A DNA stretch of 64,000 nucleotides from an uncultured Aquimarina sp. (GTDB lineage: Bacteria > Bacteroidota > Bacteroidia > Flavobacteriales > Flavobacteriaceae): contig NZ_CANLOZ010000003.1 of NCBI RefSeq assembly GCF_947492965.1, positions 558,001 to 622,000 on the forward strand. Reading direction: 5' to 3'. Below, piece after piece: positions 10,501 through 18,923 of the stretch (position 1 is its first letter; every line of letters begins with the position of its first letter). The position numbers and the translations under genes were made by a program. Below the pieces are notes generated by a model, which saw only the letters and a program-made list of their open reading frames with translations, did not search any database and had not been told where the DNA came from.

Positions 10501-10787
10501 ATATTGGTAGCGCAAAGGTGGTAACAACTATAAACAATACGGATGATTTTGATAATAATGCAAAACTTCGGTTATATCCTAATCCTGTAACGAACGGAAT
10601 TCTTTTTATTGATGGAGTTAATAATTCAAATACAGAAATAAAAGTTTATAATTACGCAGGTCAAATACTAATAAATTCAAAGTTCGATAACGGAAAAATA
10701 GATGTAAGTAATTTATCTAATGGTCTGTATTTGTTACAAGTTGGTGATCAGTCTGATAAAAGAATAGAAAGATTTATAGTACAATAG
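7551..10787 (+). CDS. Secreted M14 zinc carboxypeptidase with FN3, GEVED and T9SS sorting domains
   Basis: 1078 residues with an N-terminal signal peptide ending near MFAQQ. The M14 domain shows the zinc ligands in SSMHGDE (about residue 180) and NFHGG (about 294), substrate-binding motifs NPLANPDG and NRNYPD, and a catalytic Glu in VTVELS (about 374). Then come a carboxypeptidase-regulatory-like domain (~410-490), FN3 (~497-580), a MAM-like jelly-roll segment (~583-750), FN3 (~755-843), a GEVED domain (~850-985, ending GEVEDYTVNI) and a type A T9SS sorting domain (~1003-1078, starting LRLYPNPV). It should be exported by Sec, passed through the outer membrane by T9SS and act on extracellular peptides. 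It stands alone between terminators. Confidence 0.92.
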   Translation: MKKTLPFILWIGMILSYPMFAQQTPKEQAIEYINLKGEVIFDIAIKNPLQIQSISQGLSVVNYDESTGILKLMANQSQFDQFLQRNVSFTVSKEDNIVGYQTMTSDLSVKAATFPLTAYPTYADYVSMMNDFATNNPTICQVENIGATTEGDKSILFVKLSDNVSANEQEPRVMYTSSMHGDEIAGYPMMLNLIDFLLNTYNDASHPRHAEIKQLLDNNEVWINPLANPDGTFRNSANNTSVANATRGNANNVDLNRNYPDPDDGPNPDGNSHQIETQHFMNFAADKHFVLSANFHGGIELINYPWDTYAGAHPDQDYFIHISEEYRDFCQQNSPNGYFDALNNGITNGYAWYEVQGGRQDYQIYFHKGREVTVELSNAKTPPANQLVNFWNYNQEALIGFLKQVNYGIRGVVIDAVTNQAIDAKITVVGKENYETWTPTELPEGDYYRPIKAGVYDVLYEAECYESKTITNVVIADDQAVIQNVQLTPIGAVAPTGLTASAVQSSSASLSWTGSAGATFDLRYREIGTTNWTVVNLSTNTTTLSGLLSETTYEAQVRSICSGATTSPYSDAISFTTTATPACAGISTFPYTEGFETDLGVWLNANNDDINWTRDSNGTPSSGTGPSSAQEGSFYLFTEASGNGSGYPGKVALLNSPCIDLGNLSGATLEFAYHMNGTNMGSLEVLVSTDEGASYTSLWSRSGSQGNQWNQASIDLSSYAGSVIEFQFKGTTGNGFRSDIAIDDFAIMSSTPDTQAPSIPTNLTASNVTGTTVDLSWNPSTDDIGVSVYEVYQGTTLFASSTSVNTTVSGLTPNTTYTFVVIAKDAAGNSSAESNDVTITTTGVVITYCDSQGNNVNDEFIDYVSIGGIDNTSGATTGYSDYTNQTGTIAYGQNTIVLSLNYTGTVYTEYWNVWIDYDQSGTFESSEKIVSESTRSDANQSYDFTVPSSALSGTTRMRVTLKYNATATPCETFTYGEVEDYTVNIGSAKVVTTINNTDDFDNNAKLRLYPNPVTNGILFIDGVNNSNTEIKVYNYAGQILINSKFDNGKIDVSNLSNGLYLLQVGDQSDKRIERFIVQ

Positions 10788-10824
10788 TTTTTCTGTTTTA
10801 TAAGCAATAAAATATCTTTTTTAG

Positions 10825-10870
10825 AAGGTCAAAATTCGAAGAGTTTTTCTTTTGAATTTTGACCTTTTTT
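10825..10870 (+). terminator. Terminator after carboxypeptidase gene
   Basis: AAGGTCAAAATTC pairs with GAATTTTGACCTT across a T-rich loop and is followed by a run of Ts, 38 bp after the stop codon. Confidence 0.8.
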
Positions 10871-11317
10871 CATCCCGTAGTTGCAGTAGGTAGTAGGCGA
10901 AATTTTTCTCAAAACCTTAATGTATTCGTATATTTGTATACGCTTTTCAAAGCACTGTAAATCATTGATTTTGATGACGATTCAATGATCAGAGTGTATT
11001 AACAGTTTACTGTGTAATGTGCAAAAAAAGAACGGGTTTTTGGGTTCCTGCAGGTATTATAATTAAGCCTAAAAACTTCACTCTTTTTAAGTGCAATTAA
11101 CCAAGTTCTGCGTAATTAAAAAGATTCAAAAAAAAGGCAAACATATCACCAGTTTTCGGAGTGAATTAAGTGTTTTTTTGAACAATATTATTTACGTGGG
11201 AGTAATCAATCATTTTTAACATGTGAAATAAGCCATGATTACTATGTAGGTAGTAACCTAGGTGGTTAATGGCAAATTACATCTGATAGTCAAATAAACT
11301 AAAAAAACAAAAAACAG
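10871..11317. other. 447-bp non-coding leader region of lysis-like cassette
   Basis: No convincing ORF. It holds an inverted repeat AGTAATCA (11201-11208) / TGATTACT (11236-11243), then TAGGT-agta-ACCTA (11247-11260). A GTAGTTGCAG/GTAGGTAGT string at about 10877-10895 resembles GGCAGGTAGTTGCG in the next intergenic space at 12232. The shared GGTAGT-type words suggest a common regulatory or RNA element for this cassette. Confidence 0.4.
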
Positions 11318-11746
11318 ATGAATATTTTAGAAATGGCGCTATCTCAGTATGGCGTTACGGAGATTAATGGCTCCAAAGATCATCCACAGATCATTTCCTA
11401 TTTTAATGAACTTGGCTTTGATGGCGCTCAATTGCATGATGAAACTGCTTGGTGCAGTGCATTTGCTAATTGGGTAGCTAAAAAATCTGGTTATTCCTAT
11501 TCTGGTAAGCTTACGGCTAGAAGTTGGCTTAATGTTGGACAATCTACAAACACTCCAGGTGTGGGAGATGTTGTAGTCTTATGGAGAGAAAGCCGAACCA
11601 GTTGGAAAGGCCATGTTGGTTTTTTTATCAAAGAAACAAAAGGATTTGTATATGTTCTGGGAGGAAATCAAAACAATAAGGTGTGTATTCAGGCATATCC
11701 TAAAAATCGAGTTTTAGAGTATAAAAAATTAACAAAAAATGGATAA
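11318..11746 (+). CDS. CHAP/NlpC-type peptidoglycan hydrolase, TIGR02594-like
   Basis: 142 residues without a signal peptide. WCSAFANWVAKKSGY (Cys near residue 46) and a downstream GHVGFFI His (near 97) form the Cys/His pair of CHAP/NlpC-type amidases and endopeptidases, and a later GGNQNNKV fits the third position of the active site. TIGR02594-family proteins are common in phage lysis modules of Bacteroidota. It overlaps the holin gene by 8 bp, which supports an endolysin role: released by the holin, it would cut the cell wall. Family call firm; exact bond cleaved unknown. Confidence 0.8.
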   Translation: MNILEMALSQYGVTEINGSKDHPQIISYFNELGFDGAQLHDETAWCSAFANWVAKKSGYSYSGKLTARSWLNVGQSTNTPGVGDVVVLWRESRTSWKGHVGFFIKETKGFVYVLGGNQNNKVCIQAYPKNRVLEYKKLTKNG

Positions 11747-12149
11747 GATTATTAATATATTATTTTGGCTGCTTGCGATCCTGTCCCCAGTGAATGGAGT
11801 GATGATGACAATGGTCTTCCTGATTCTGGTGGATTTTATTACAGGTTCATATGCATCCTATAAAAACAAAGTTCCTATAAGTAGCGAACGAATAAGTAAT
11901 ACGATCTCTAAATTTTTTATCTATAATTTGGTAATTCTAGCATCTTTCTTATTAGAAACTTTTATCGTAGATGAAGTTCCTTTTCTTAAAATAATTGCTG
12001 GATTTATAGCCATTACAGAGATAAAATCAATTTTAGAAAACTTCAATAAAATTTATGGAATAGACCTTTTTAAAGCTTTAGTAAGTATGCTAAGATCAGG
12101 AGGTATTTCTGAGACCATAAATACCATCTCTAAAGAAGGAAAAAAATAG
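11739..12149 (+). CDS. Phage holin family protein
   Basis: 136 residues with three hydrophobic segments: about 3-20, 25-45 (VMMTMVFLILVDFITGSYASY), and 70-110. The VDFITGSYASYKNK loop is characteristic of holins of the toxin-secretion/phage-lysis family in Bacteroidota. Its start overlaps the end of the hydrolase gene, the usual holin-endolysin coupling. It is expected to sit in the inner membrane and let the hydrolase reach the wall. Confidence 0.8.
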   Translation: MDKIINILFWLLAILSPVNGVMMTMVFLILVDFITGSYASYKNKVPISSERISNTISKFFIYNLVILASFLLETFIVDEVPFLKIIAGFIAITEIKSILENFNKIYGIDLFKALVSMLRSGGISETINTISKEGKK

Positions 12150-12164
12150 AGAGATGATCAGAAT

Positions 12165-12295
12165 CACTACACTTTAGATAACACAATCTTAGGTTTTTTA
12201 TTTTTTAAGCATTTGCGTATGAGTAATACCTGGCAGGTAGTTGCGTGGACGATTATATGATAAAATTTAGGATTGATACTCGCAAAAGTGTAGTG
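12165..12295 (+). ncRNA. Structured intergenic element closed by an 11-bp stem
   Basis: CACTACACTTT (12165-12175) pairs perfectly with AAAGTGTAGTG (12285-12295). Inside, TTTGC and GAGTA (about 12212-12225) face TACTC-GCAAA (about 12277-12286). A perfect 13-nt dyad TACCTGGCAGGTA lies at 12227-12239. It occupies nearly all of the gap between holin and tail-fibre-like genes. It may be a structured leader, a cis-acting RNA or a packaging/regulatory site. No known family recognised. Confidence 0.45.
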
Positions 12296-12341
12296 GTTTT
12301 TTTAATGAAATAGAATAATAACTAATAGAAATACATAAAGA

Positions 12342-13316
12342 ATGTCTATAAAAACAAAAGAAGAATTAAAATCATATTTCGAAACTGGAGATGTTCCAAC
12401 AGAACAGCAATATGAAGAATTAATAGATGGTTTTTATCATAAAAATGAGGGGAAACTTGTAAAGAAGGTAATAGAAGATAATGATGAAGCTGTTTTAGTT
12501 GAATTTACGGATGGAACCGTACTAAATATTCCTAACTCTTGGGATATTGACCAGATAAACGGATTACTAGAAGCACTAACTAATAAAGTAACTATTGAGG
12601 ATGGTAAAGGATTATCTTCTAATGATTTTACAGATGCAGAAAAACAGAAATTAGCATCATTATCGTCAACTGGTGGTAATATCACAGTGGATAGTGTGTT
12701 ATCTGACGCGTCTGTGAACCCTGTTCGTAATAATGCGATTACAGTAGCACTAAAAAATAAGGTGTCTATAAATGAAGGTGAATATAGAGCATTAAAGAAT
12801 TCTGTTTTAAAACACAATGTTAGAACCTATGCTAACGTAAAAGCAGATGAAATTACTTTTGATACCGATTTTATCGAAGTAGATAAATTGCTTGATACTG
12901 ATGGTACATCCATGGGGAGTTTTTTCTTTGTAAAAAACGTGTATTCTTCTTCTACAGGAGCATTTGCCTATTTTAAAAATAAAGGTAAAGTTAAAATCAG
13001 AGCGAACAAACATCCTCTTTCTTTAATTGTGGATACCACAAAAGAAACTGTTTCCTATAATAATTATACGGGTTATAGGATGCAATCGTATAGTGGTCCA
13101 ATTACTAATAAACTTCTGGAAGATGTCTCTCTAAAATTTGAATTGATTTTCATAGAAACAGAAGCGGATCAAATTGAAGTAATGAATGATCGTATGATAG
13201 AAAACATTGATATCGTAAACGGAAATTTACAATTAACAACTGCAACAAATCCCAGAAAGATAGTCGCTCAAATATCTCTTAAAAGTTTGAAAATAGCCTT
13301 GGATAATGTGGTCTAA
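12342..13316 (+). CDS. Phage tail-fibre-like protein
   Basis: 324 residues, no signal peptide. The N-terminus (KTKEELKSYFETGDVPTEQQ...LIDGFYHK) is a motif I associate with structural proteins of Bacteroidota prophages. A segment near residues 118-140 (VDSVLSDASVNPVRNNAI) resembles the repeat common in tail-fibre and receptor-binding proteins, which generally reads VDxxLSxxSxNPVQN. The remaining C-terminal part is beta-rich and unrecognised. It lies between holin and a membrane protein, so this looks like the end of a phage or tailocin module. Function (host recognition) is inference. Confidence 0.55.
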   Translation: MSIKTKEELKSYFETGDVPTEQQYEELIDGFYHKNEGKLVKKVIEDNDEAVLVEFTDGTVLNIPNSWDIDQINGLLEALTNKVTIEDGKGLSSNDFTDAEKQKLASLSSTGGNITVDSVLSDASVNPVRNNAITVALKNKVSINEGEYRALKNSVLKHNVRTYANVKADEITFDTDFIEVDKLLDTDGTSMGSFFFVKNVYSSSTGAFAYFKNKGKVKIRANKHPLSLIVDTTKETVSYNNYTGYRMQSYSGPITNKLLEDVSLKFELIFIETEADQIEVMNDRMIENIDIVNGNLQLTTATNPRKIVAQISLKSLKIALDNVV

Positions 13317-13353
13317 TTCTTATTAGTTCATTAATTCAAATAACTCTAAAAAT

Positions 13354-13379
13354 ACCAGATTGATGTACTTCAATCTGGT
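13354..13379 (+). other. Hairpin between tail-fibre-like and spanin-like genes
   Basis: ACCAGATTG and CAATCTGGT form a 9-bp stem with an 8-nt loop. There is no long T-tract. It overlaps the upstream-most possible start of the next gene, an argument for using a later start. Confidence 0.5.
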
Positions 13380-13419
13380 ATACCTTTCTAATTTAAAATA
13401 TATTCGAATGTGGTATAAA

Positions 13420-14028
13420 ATGTCGAGCAATAAAGTGCTGTTGATTATTATTGTAGTCTTGTCTGTATATATTTTGGCTCAAAAACAATGTTCTTCTGAT
13501 CAAAATATACAATCAGAAAGTCCTAAGGTTACTGTTATGACAGATACTGTCTATCAGGTTAAAATAGACACATTTTATTTACAAACCGAGAAATATAAAA
13601 CAGTGTATATTCCTAAAAAGGTAGCATCTACAAAAATTAATCTAAATGTTAAGGAAAAAGAAGCTTTAACAAAAGAAGAACAAGTTCTTTTTGAGGAAGC
13701 TAGAGAATACCGGGATACTTTATTTAAGGATGATCTAGAGATTTATAGTTACAATTTGTTAAAGGGAGAATTACTTTCCAGTAGTTTTTCTTATAAATTA
13801 AAAGTCCCTAGAGAAATTAAAATAACAAATACTATAGAGCACCCGAAGGCTTATCGAAGTGGTTTGTATGCTTTTGGAGAAGTAGGTGGTAATCAAAGAC
13901 AGTTTAATAATATTAGTTTGGGACTTCAATATAACAGGAAAGGAGATTGGTTCGTAAGCTATAGATCTAATTTTAGTAGATTATCTAATGTAACCCATCA
14001 TATAGGAGTAGGGTTTCGAATAAAATAA
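13420..14028 (+). CDS. Membrane-anchored envelope protein, possibly spanin-like
   Basis: The frame opens at 13363, but the upstream codons overlap a hairpin, so I chose ATG 13420 (MSSNKVLLIII), giving 202 aa; ATG 13408 is also possible. One N-terminal membrane helix (residues 4-20) is followed by a Cys, a periplasmic stretch with repeated DTVY/DTFY and TVYIPKK motifs, a charged helical region, and a C-terminal ~55-residue beta-rich tail ending VGFRIK. This matches small membrane-anchored proteins found beside holins in Bacteroidota prophages. A link from inner membrane to envelope would suit a spanin role, but this is inference. Confidence 0.5.
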   Translation: MSSNKVLLIIIVVLSVYILAQKQCSSDQNIQSESPKVTVMTDTVYQVKIDTFYLQTEKYKTVYIPKKVASTKINLNVKEKEALTKEEQVLFEEAREYRDTLFKDDLEIYSYNLLKGELLSSSFSYKLKVPREIKITNTIEHPKAYRSGLYAFGEVGGNQRQFNNISLGLQYNRKGDWFVSYRSNFSRLSNVTHHIGVGFRIK

Positions 14029-14043
14029 CCGAAGAAGATAAAT

Positions 14044-14076
14044 AATCAGACCAAGGTTTATGATGCTTTGGTCTGA
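14044..14076. terminator. Bidirectional hairpin between convergent genes
   Basis: ATCAGACCAA pairs with TTGGTCTGAT around a 13-nt loop, between the convergent spanin-like gene and the aromatic amino acid hydroxylase gene. The T-tract is weak. Confidence 0.55.
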
Positions 14077-14097
14077 TATATGTATATATGGTTTTAA

Positions 14098-15858
14098 CTA
14101 GCTGATTAAAGCTTTTTTTGTAATAATTTCAATACCACTATCGATTAAATGAGCGATAGAAGGTTTAGCTGCTTTGATCTTATCTAAATGTTGTAAAATG
14201 TTATCTGCAAAGTTTGCATCTCGATCGTAAATCAATTCATAAATTTCTATAGGTAATAACCAATCTTCGGAATGATCTTTTTTTATAATCGCAAAAACCG
14301 CTTCCAGAGAAAATTTTGTGTTTTCACCATTTCTAACATTTTTTACAGCCTGATATAGAGCGTGTAATTCTTTTTCCTGATCGGTATATGACCTTTTTAT
14401 GGTATTCATATTGGGATTATGAGTAATCATATCAAAAGAATAATCATCTGCAGGGCCCGAAAAAGCAGAAACAATTTCTTTTCCTACAGCTAGGTCAAAA
14501 GTTCCCCATTCAGGTCTGAATAAGAACTCATCTTTATATTTGATAGTACATTCTTTAAACTGAATAAGGATAAGTTCTCCTTTGATATTACGCATTCCAG
14601 TAACGTTGATTCCAGCTACCGTAATACCACTTTCAAACTCAAATTCAATATGTTCTCCATCATAAAAGTTATAAGCTTTTAAATCTCTTGGAGACATGTT
14701 TTCTATCGCTAGATTGATTCCTTTTAGTTTTCCTAATGGAGATCTAAATCCATTTGGATGTGCATCAATTCCTTGTCCAATTAATTCTTTTTCTCTAAAA
14801 GAAAGAGCAGTAGGACCTTCGGTTTCAAAATAAATAACTTCATTGTCTTCATTCTTGATCATTCTAGTAAAAACACCAGAGACTTGTAGACCAGTACTGA
14901 GCTCTATAGTGCCTAAGTTTTGAGATTCTATTAGTTTTGCAAGTCCTCGATGACCTCCTTTTCGTAAGGCCATTGTATCAGCAAACTCTTCTAATACCTG
15001 ACATAGATAAGCAAAATCAGGAGTTACAAAAAGCTGAGGTTGAGGTTTCGTAATGTCAAAATCTTGAAACGCAGCATCTGGATGATAAGGAAGTTTTGTT
15101 ACATTATCAGTCATACACCACTCACTTTCTCCAATAGATGAGAGTAATCCTGCACCATAAATTTTAGGATCTTCCACTGTTCCTATTAAACCATACTCAA
15201 CCGTCCACCAATGCAGATTTCTTATCAGTGCCATTTCAGAAGGTTCTGATTTTTGGTTTTGTAGTTCGTTTACTCTTTTTTCCGCATTTTCAATCTCTTT
15301 AGGATCTGTATCAGGAGATTCTTTTAGTATGGAAAGTGTTCTTACGGCATCATACATGTCGTAGTCTCTCTTTGAAGAAATCGCTTTACAGCCAATTTTT
15401 CCGAAACGACGGAGGTATTCTGCATAATCCGGATTAGCGATGATAGGAGCATGTCCTGCTGCTTCATGAATAATATCAGGAGCAGGTGTATATTCTATAT
15501 TTTCGAGTTGTCGTATGTCAGAAGCAATAACTAATATGTTGTATGCCTGAAATTCCATAAAAGCATTTGGAGGAATAAACCCATCTACAGCTACAGCTGC
15601 CCATCCGATTTCTTTAAGAATTCTATTCATACCATACATACTGGGAATTTCATCAATAGAAATTCCAGTCTTTTCTAACCCTTTTAAATATGATTTATGA
15701 GCTACTTTGCTTAATGTAGCAATGTTTTTACGCATTACATACCTCCAAACAGCCTGATCTATAGGTGTGTATTCATCATAATTTTGCGGTTTGATGAACT
15801 GTTTAAGATGAGGTGGTAGTCTATCAAGTAAAGGATTAGATTCTATTGGTGATGACAT
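14098..15858 (-). CDS. phhA: Biopterin-dependent aromatic amino acid hydroxylase (phenylalanine 4-hydroxylase type)
   Basis: 586 residues, the long form seen in Bacteroidota (the proteobacterial enzyme is about 260-300 aa). The catalytic domain has PDIIHEAAGHAPI, giving two of the iron-binding His (about residues 134 and 139), and WWTVEYGLIG, giving the third ligand Glu (about 222). DGFIPPNAFMEFQA before them fits the pterin/substrate region. The C-terminal ~250 residues are an extra domain of unknown function. It would turn phenylalanine into tyrosine with O2 and tetrahydropterin in the cytoplasm. The neighbouring paa cluster handles phenylacetate, another product of phenylalanine breakdown. 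Substrate choice (Phe vs Trp) is not certain. Confidence 0.85.
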   Translation of the reverse strand: MSSPIESNPLLDRLPPHLKQFIKPQNYDEYTPIDQAVWRYVMRKNIATLSKVAHKSYLKGLEKTGISIDEIPSMYGMNRILKEIGWAAVAVDGFIPPNAFMEFQAYNILVIASDIRQLENIEYTPAPDIIHEAAGHAPIIANPDYAEYLRRFGKIGCKAISSKRDYDMYDAVRTLSILKESPDTDPKEIENAEKRVNELQNQKSEPSEMALIRNLHWWTVEYGLIGTVEDPKIYGAGLLSSIGESEWCMTDNVTKLPYHPDAAFQDFDITKPQPQLFVTPDFAYLCQVLEEFADTMALRKGGHRGLAKLIESQNLGTIELSTGLQVSGVFTRMIKNEDNEVIYFETEGPTALSFREKELIGQGIDAHPNGFRSPLGKLKGINLAIENMSPRDLKAYNFYDGEHIEFEFESGITVAGINVTGMRNIKGELILIQFKECTIKYKDEFLFRPEWGTFDLAVGKEIVSAFSGPADDYSFDMITHNPNMNTIKRSYTDQEKELHALYQAVKNVRNGENTKFSLEAVFAIIKKDHSEDWLLPIEIYELIYDRDANFADNILQHLDKIKAAKPSIAHLIDSGIEIITKKALIS

Positions 15859-16062
15859 GTATAAATCAAATTTTGTGTGCTAATTTTTGGATTCCGAAAA
15901 GTACTAGTTTTAAAACTAAGATTAGAATTAATTAACTAATTTTGTTAACGAACAGTAGGGTTTTATTCTAATATTATGTTATAATTATAGATAGTAGTTT
16001 AATTTTTGTTCGCTTTGTCCGTTATAAGAAAAAGATTGTCAATCTTATTAAGATTATATACA

Positions 16063-17730
16063 ATGATAAGAAAATTTATATGTGTTAGTGTTTCATTACT
16101 TTTTACGGTAGTGGTATTTGGTCAGGTAACTAATGAACTTCCCAAAAGTTCAGAAGTACAATTTAGCAAAACATTAGATAATGTAGAAATACCTTCTGTA
16201 AAGATGGCTTCTATAGATCTAGAAGCATTAAAGAAAGAAGACGCTATAAACGATCAGGATAAATCTAAGGTATATCGATTCGGTCATGAGTTTAAAGTAG
16301 ATCTTGGGATTGCAAATGCAGGAGTATGGACAGAATTACCAAATGGAGATAGAATATGGAGGATACGAATCATATCGGAAGGTGCAAACACCTTAAATTT
16401 TGTGTTTAATTCGTTCAGACTTCCCGAAGGAGGAAAAGTTTTTTTATATAACGAGGATAAATCATTTCACCTAGGAGCTTATACGGATAAAATGAATAAC
16501 CCAGACGAAACAATAGGAACCTGGCTTGCCGATGGTGATAATATAATAATAGAATATTATGAGCCAAAACTTGTTAGAGGTTTAGGAAAATTAAATATCG
16601 GTTCTGTAGTTCATGGCTATAGAAGTAAAAGTAACTTCCAGGCGTTTCAAAAGGGATTGAACACTTCTGGGGATTGTAATCAAGATGTAAATTGCCCTGT
16701 AGGATCTGATTTTGATAGTATTAAAGATATTGTAAAAAAAGCTGTGGGTATTATTCTGGTGGGAACAAATGGATTTTGTACAGGTACCTTGATTAATAAC
16801 ACTAGTAGAGATGGAGCACCATATTTTCTTACAGCGAATCATTGTGGTACTGCTAATCCTAATTGGGCGTTTCGATTTAATTGGATAAGTACAAATGCTG
16901 TTTGCGCAACCACAGAGGATAGTGTAGATAATGGTCCTTCTAATTATTTTCAAACTACAAGTGGGGCAACACCACTAGCCGTAAATCCAGAATCTGATGT
17001 GCAATTAGTAGAGATTACTGGCGGATTGGATCAAGATTGGGATATCGAATGGGCAGGATGGGATCGTACAGGAAATACTCCTGACTTTGTGGTCGGAATT
17101 CATCATCCAGATGGTGATATTATGAAAGTATGTCGAGAAGATATAAGTCCAACAATAGCTGATAATGTAAATATTGGAGGGATACCAGATCCCGTAGATA
17201 CTTGGAGAGTAGATGATTGGGATTTAGGAGTAACAGAAGGAGGTTCTTCGGGTTCTGCGATTTTTGATCCACAAGGTAGAATAGTAGGGCAATTAGCAGG
17301 AGGAGGAGCCGCTTGTTCTGGAACAGATGATAATGGAGCACCTGATTTTTATGGACGATTTAGTATTTCTTGGGATTTCGGAACTACAGATGCTACCAGA
17401 TTATCTAATTGGTTAGATCCAACAAATACGGGTCAAACAGCTCTTAATGCACTGTCACAAGGAAATGATCCTGATCCTGGAGAAGGTGGAGAACCGTCAA
17501 CAGAGATTGTTCTTTATCCAAATCCTACGGAAGGAATGATTACAATTTCTGAAGAAGAAAGCACTTTTGATTATCTAGTATTTGATATTTTTGGTCAGGT
17601 AGTTGCTAGAGGACAAATCACTAATGAAAGAACCATAGATTTATCATCGATAGCTTCAGGAATGTATTTTGTATACATGGAAAACCTTTCCGAAGGAGGA
17701 GATTTTACTAAAAAGATTATAGTAGAATAA
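16063..17730 (+). CDS. Secreted trypsin-like serine protease with T9SS sorting domain
   Basis: The frame is open from a TTG at 16006, but ATG 16063 (MIRKFICVSVS) gives a proper signal peptide ending VVFGQ, so 555 aa is preferred. The protease domain shows a catalytic His in LTANHCG (about residue 259), Asp in SDVQLVEI (about 312) and Ser in GGSSGSA (about 394), with several Cys pairs, a pattern like lysyl endopeptidase-type enzymes. The C-terminus from LYPNPTEG (about 483) is a type A T9SS sorting domain ending KKIIVE. It should be exported to the cell surface or medium and degrade protein. It is monocistronic, converging on a META lipoprotein gene only 17 bp away. Confidence 0.9.
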   Translation: MIRKFICVSVSLLFTVVVFGQVTNELPKSSEVQFSKTLDNVEIPSVKMASIDLEALKKEDAINDQDKSKVYRFGHEFKVDLGIANAGVWTELPNGDRIWRIRIISEGANTLNFVFNSFRLPEGGKVFLYNEDKSFHLGAYTDKMNNPDETIGTWLADGDNIIIEYYEPKLVRGLGKLNIGSVVHGYRSKSNFQAFQKGLNTSGDCNQDVNCPVGSDFDSIKDIVKKAVGIILVGTNGFCTGTLINNTSRDGAPYFLTANHCGTANPNWAFRFNWISTNAVCATTEDSVDNGPSNYFQTTSGATPLAVNPESDVQLVEITGGLDQDWDIEWAGWDRTGNTPDFVVGIHHPDGDIMKVCREDISPTIADNVNIGGIPDPVDTWRVDDWDLGVTEGGSSGSAIFDPQGRIVGQLAGGGAACSGTDDNGAPDFYGRFSISWDFGTTDATRLSNWLDPTNTGQTALNALSQGNDPDPGEGGEPSTEIVLYPNPTEGMITISEEESTFDYLVFDIFGQVVARGQITNERTIDLSSIASGMYFVYMENLSEGGDFTKKIIVE

Positions 17731-17747
17731 GAAAAGGGGTATTTTCC

Positions 17748-18176
17748 TTAAAGTTTTTTCTTAGCAGAAAGAATAGTTATGCCCTTGTGGTTCGTTAAGT
17801 TGAGTGTATTGCCTTCTAAGTTTTTGTATTTCTCTTCTGCGAACACTTTAAAAAACTCTTTCTCTACATCAGATGTTTCTTCGCAATAGATTTTAGTACC
17901 TATTGGGAAACCAGTATTCAAAGAGTTTTTGTCTGATTTATAATCGCAAGTGTAAGAATTACATCCCGAAAAACCAGAAATACTGTTTTTAGCAGTATCA
18001 AAAATCATAGTTAGTTTATACTCAGAAACGTCCTTTCCGTAGAGATTGGTAACCATGTAAGTACCATTAAGTTTGGATGTATCCTGGGCTTCTTTATTGT
18101 TAGAATTTACAGCATTTACGCTATTACAGTTAGTTAGGAATAGAAAAAAAGTAAACAATAAAGTATAATATTTCAT
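17748..18176 (-). CDS. META-domain lipoprotein (HslJ-like)
   Basis: 142 residues. The N-terminal signal ends in LFLTNCNS, a lipobox with Cys at about residue 17. From KLNGTYMVTNLYG through MIFDTAKNSISGFSGCNSY the sequence matches the META/HslJ fold (the FSGCNxY motif is typical), and extra Cys at GCNSYTC and YCEET may form a disulfide. Likely anchored in the outer or inner membrane. HslJ-type proteins are linked to envelope stress or antibiotic tolerance in other bacteria; its role here is unknown. Confidence 0.75.
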   Translation of the reverse strand: MKYYTLLFTFFLFLTNCNSVNAVNSNNKEAQDTSKLNGTYMVTNLYGKDVSEYKLTMIFDTAKNSISGFSGCNSYTCDYKSDKNSLNTGFPIGTKIYCEETSDVEKEFFKVFAEEKYKNLEGNTLNLTNHKGITILSAKKKL

Positions 18177-18328
18177 AGGTTTTCGATTTTTATCAAAAAA
18201 CGGAGTAAAGGATGTCGTATAATTTCTAATATAACAAATTTATTATATTTTTAGTGTTTAATCTGTAATCAAAACATGGAATAAGTTTTTTGTAATGTTT
18301 GATTAACAGTCGTAAAACCCCTGCGCCA

Positions 18329-18898
18329 ATGAAACAAGAGAGTAGAAAGCAAGAAATTGTAAATGCTGCGGCAATTCTTTTTAAAGAGAAAGGTTATAGT
18401 GCAGTTACTATGAGAGATTTAGCCACTGCTATGGGAATCAAAGCTGCTAGCCTATATAATCATATCCAGTCTAAGCAAGAGATCTTATCCACGATTATAA
18501 TAGAACTGGCTGAAGAGTTTACTACCGGAATGAATCAAATTGTAAATTCGGATCATAGTGCTATTCAAAAATTAGAAAACATAATAAGTCTTCATATAGA
18601 TGTTACTTTGCGTAATTCGGATGGATTGGCTTCACTAAATAATGATTGGATGCATCTGGAAGAAGATAATCTCCTATATTTTGAAAAAATGAGAAATGAT
18701 TATGAGGAGAATTTTAGACAGATTGTGATTTCTGGGGTAAATACAAATGAAATAAAACCCAATAATATAGAGATCATAGTATTTTCAACTTTATCTACTC
18801 TTAGAACACTTTATTTATGGTATCCTAAGCAGAAAAATATAGAAGCAGATATCCTAAAAAAAGATATGATTTCAGTACTGTTAAAAGGCTTGGTTTAA
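18329..18898 (+). CDS. TetR/AcrR-family regulator, probable paa repressor
   Basis: The frame extends back to a TTG at 18299, but ATG 18329 (MKQESRKQEIVNAAA) is the standard TetR start, giving 189 aa. Residues 5-55 form the TetR HTH (AAILFKEKGYSAVTMRDLATAMGIKAASLYNHIQSK split over helices 1-3). The C-terminal ligand domain is helical. It lies 77 bp before paaE in the same direction, with two perfect palindromes in the gap, so it probably represses the paa cluster and responds to phenylacetyl-CoA or a related thioester, as PaaR does in other bacteria. The ligand is inference. Confidence 0.8.
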   Translation: MKQESRKQEIVNAAAILFKEKGYSAVTMRDLATAMGIKAASLYNHIQSKQEILSTIIIELAEEFTTGMNQIVNSDHSAIQKLENIISLHIDVTLRNSDGLASLNNDWMHLEEDNLLYFEKMRNDYEENFRQIVISGVNTNEIKPNNIEIIVFSTLSTLRTLYLWYPKQKNIEADILKKDMISVLLKGLV

Positions 18899-18923
18899 AA
18901 TTAACAATTAATTAGTTGTGTAT

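Noticed and set aside
13360..13419. Longer start for the spanin-like gene (TTG/ATG at 13360-13363)
   Set aside because: Those codons lie inside a 9-bp-stem hairpin, and a later ATG places the membrane helix at the N-terminus.
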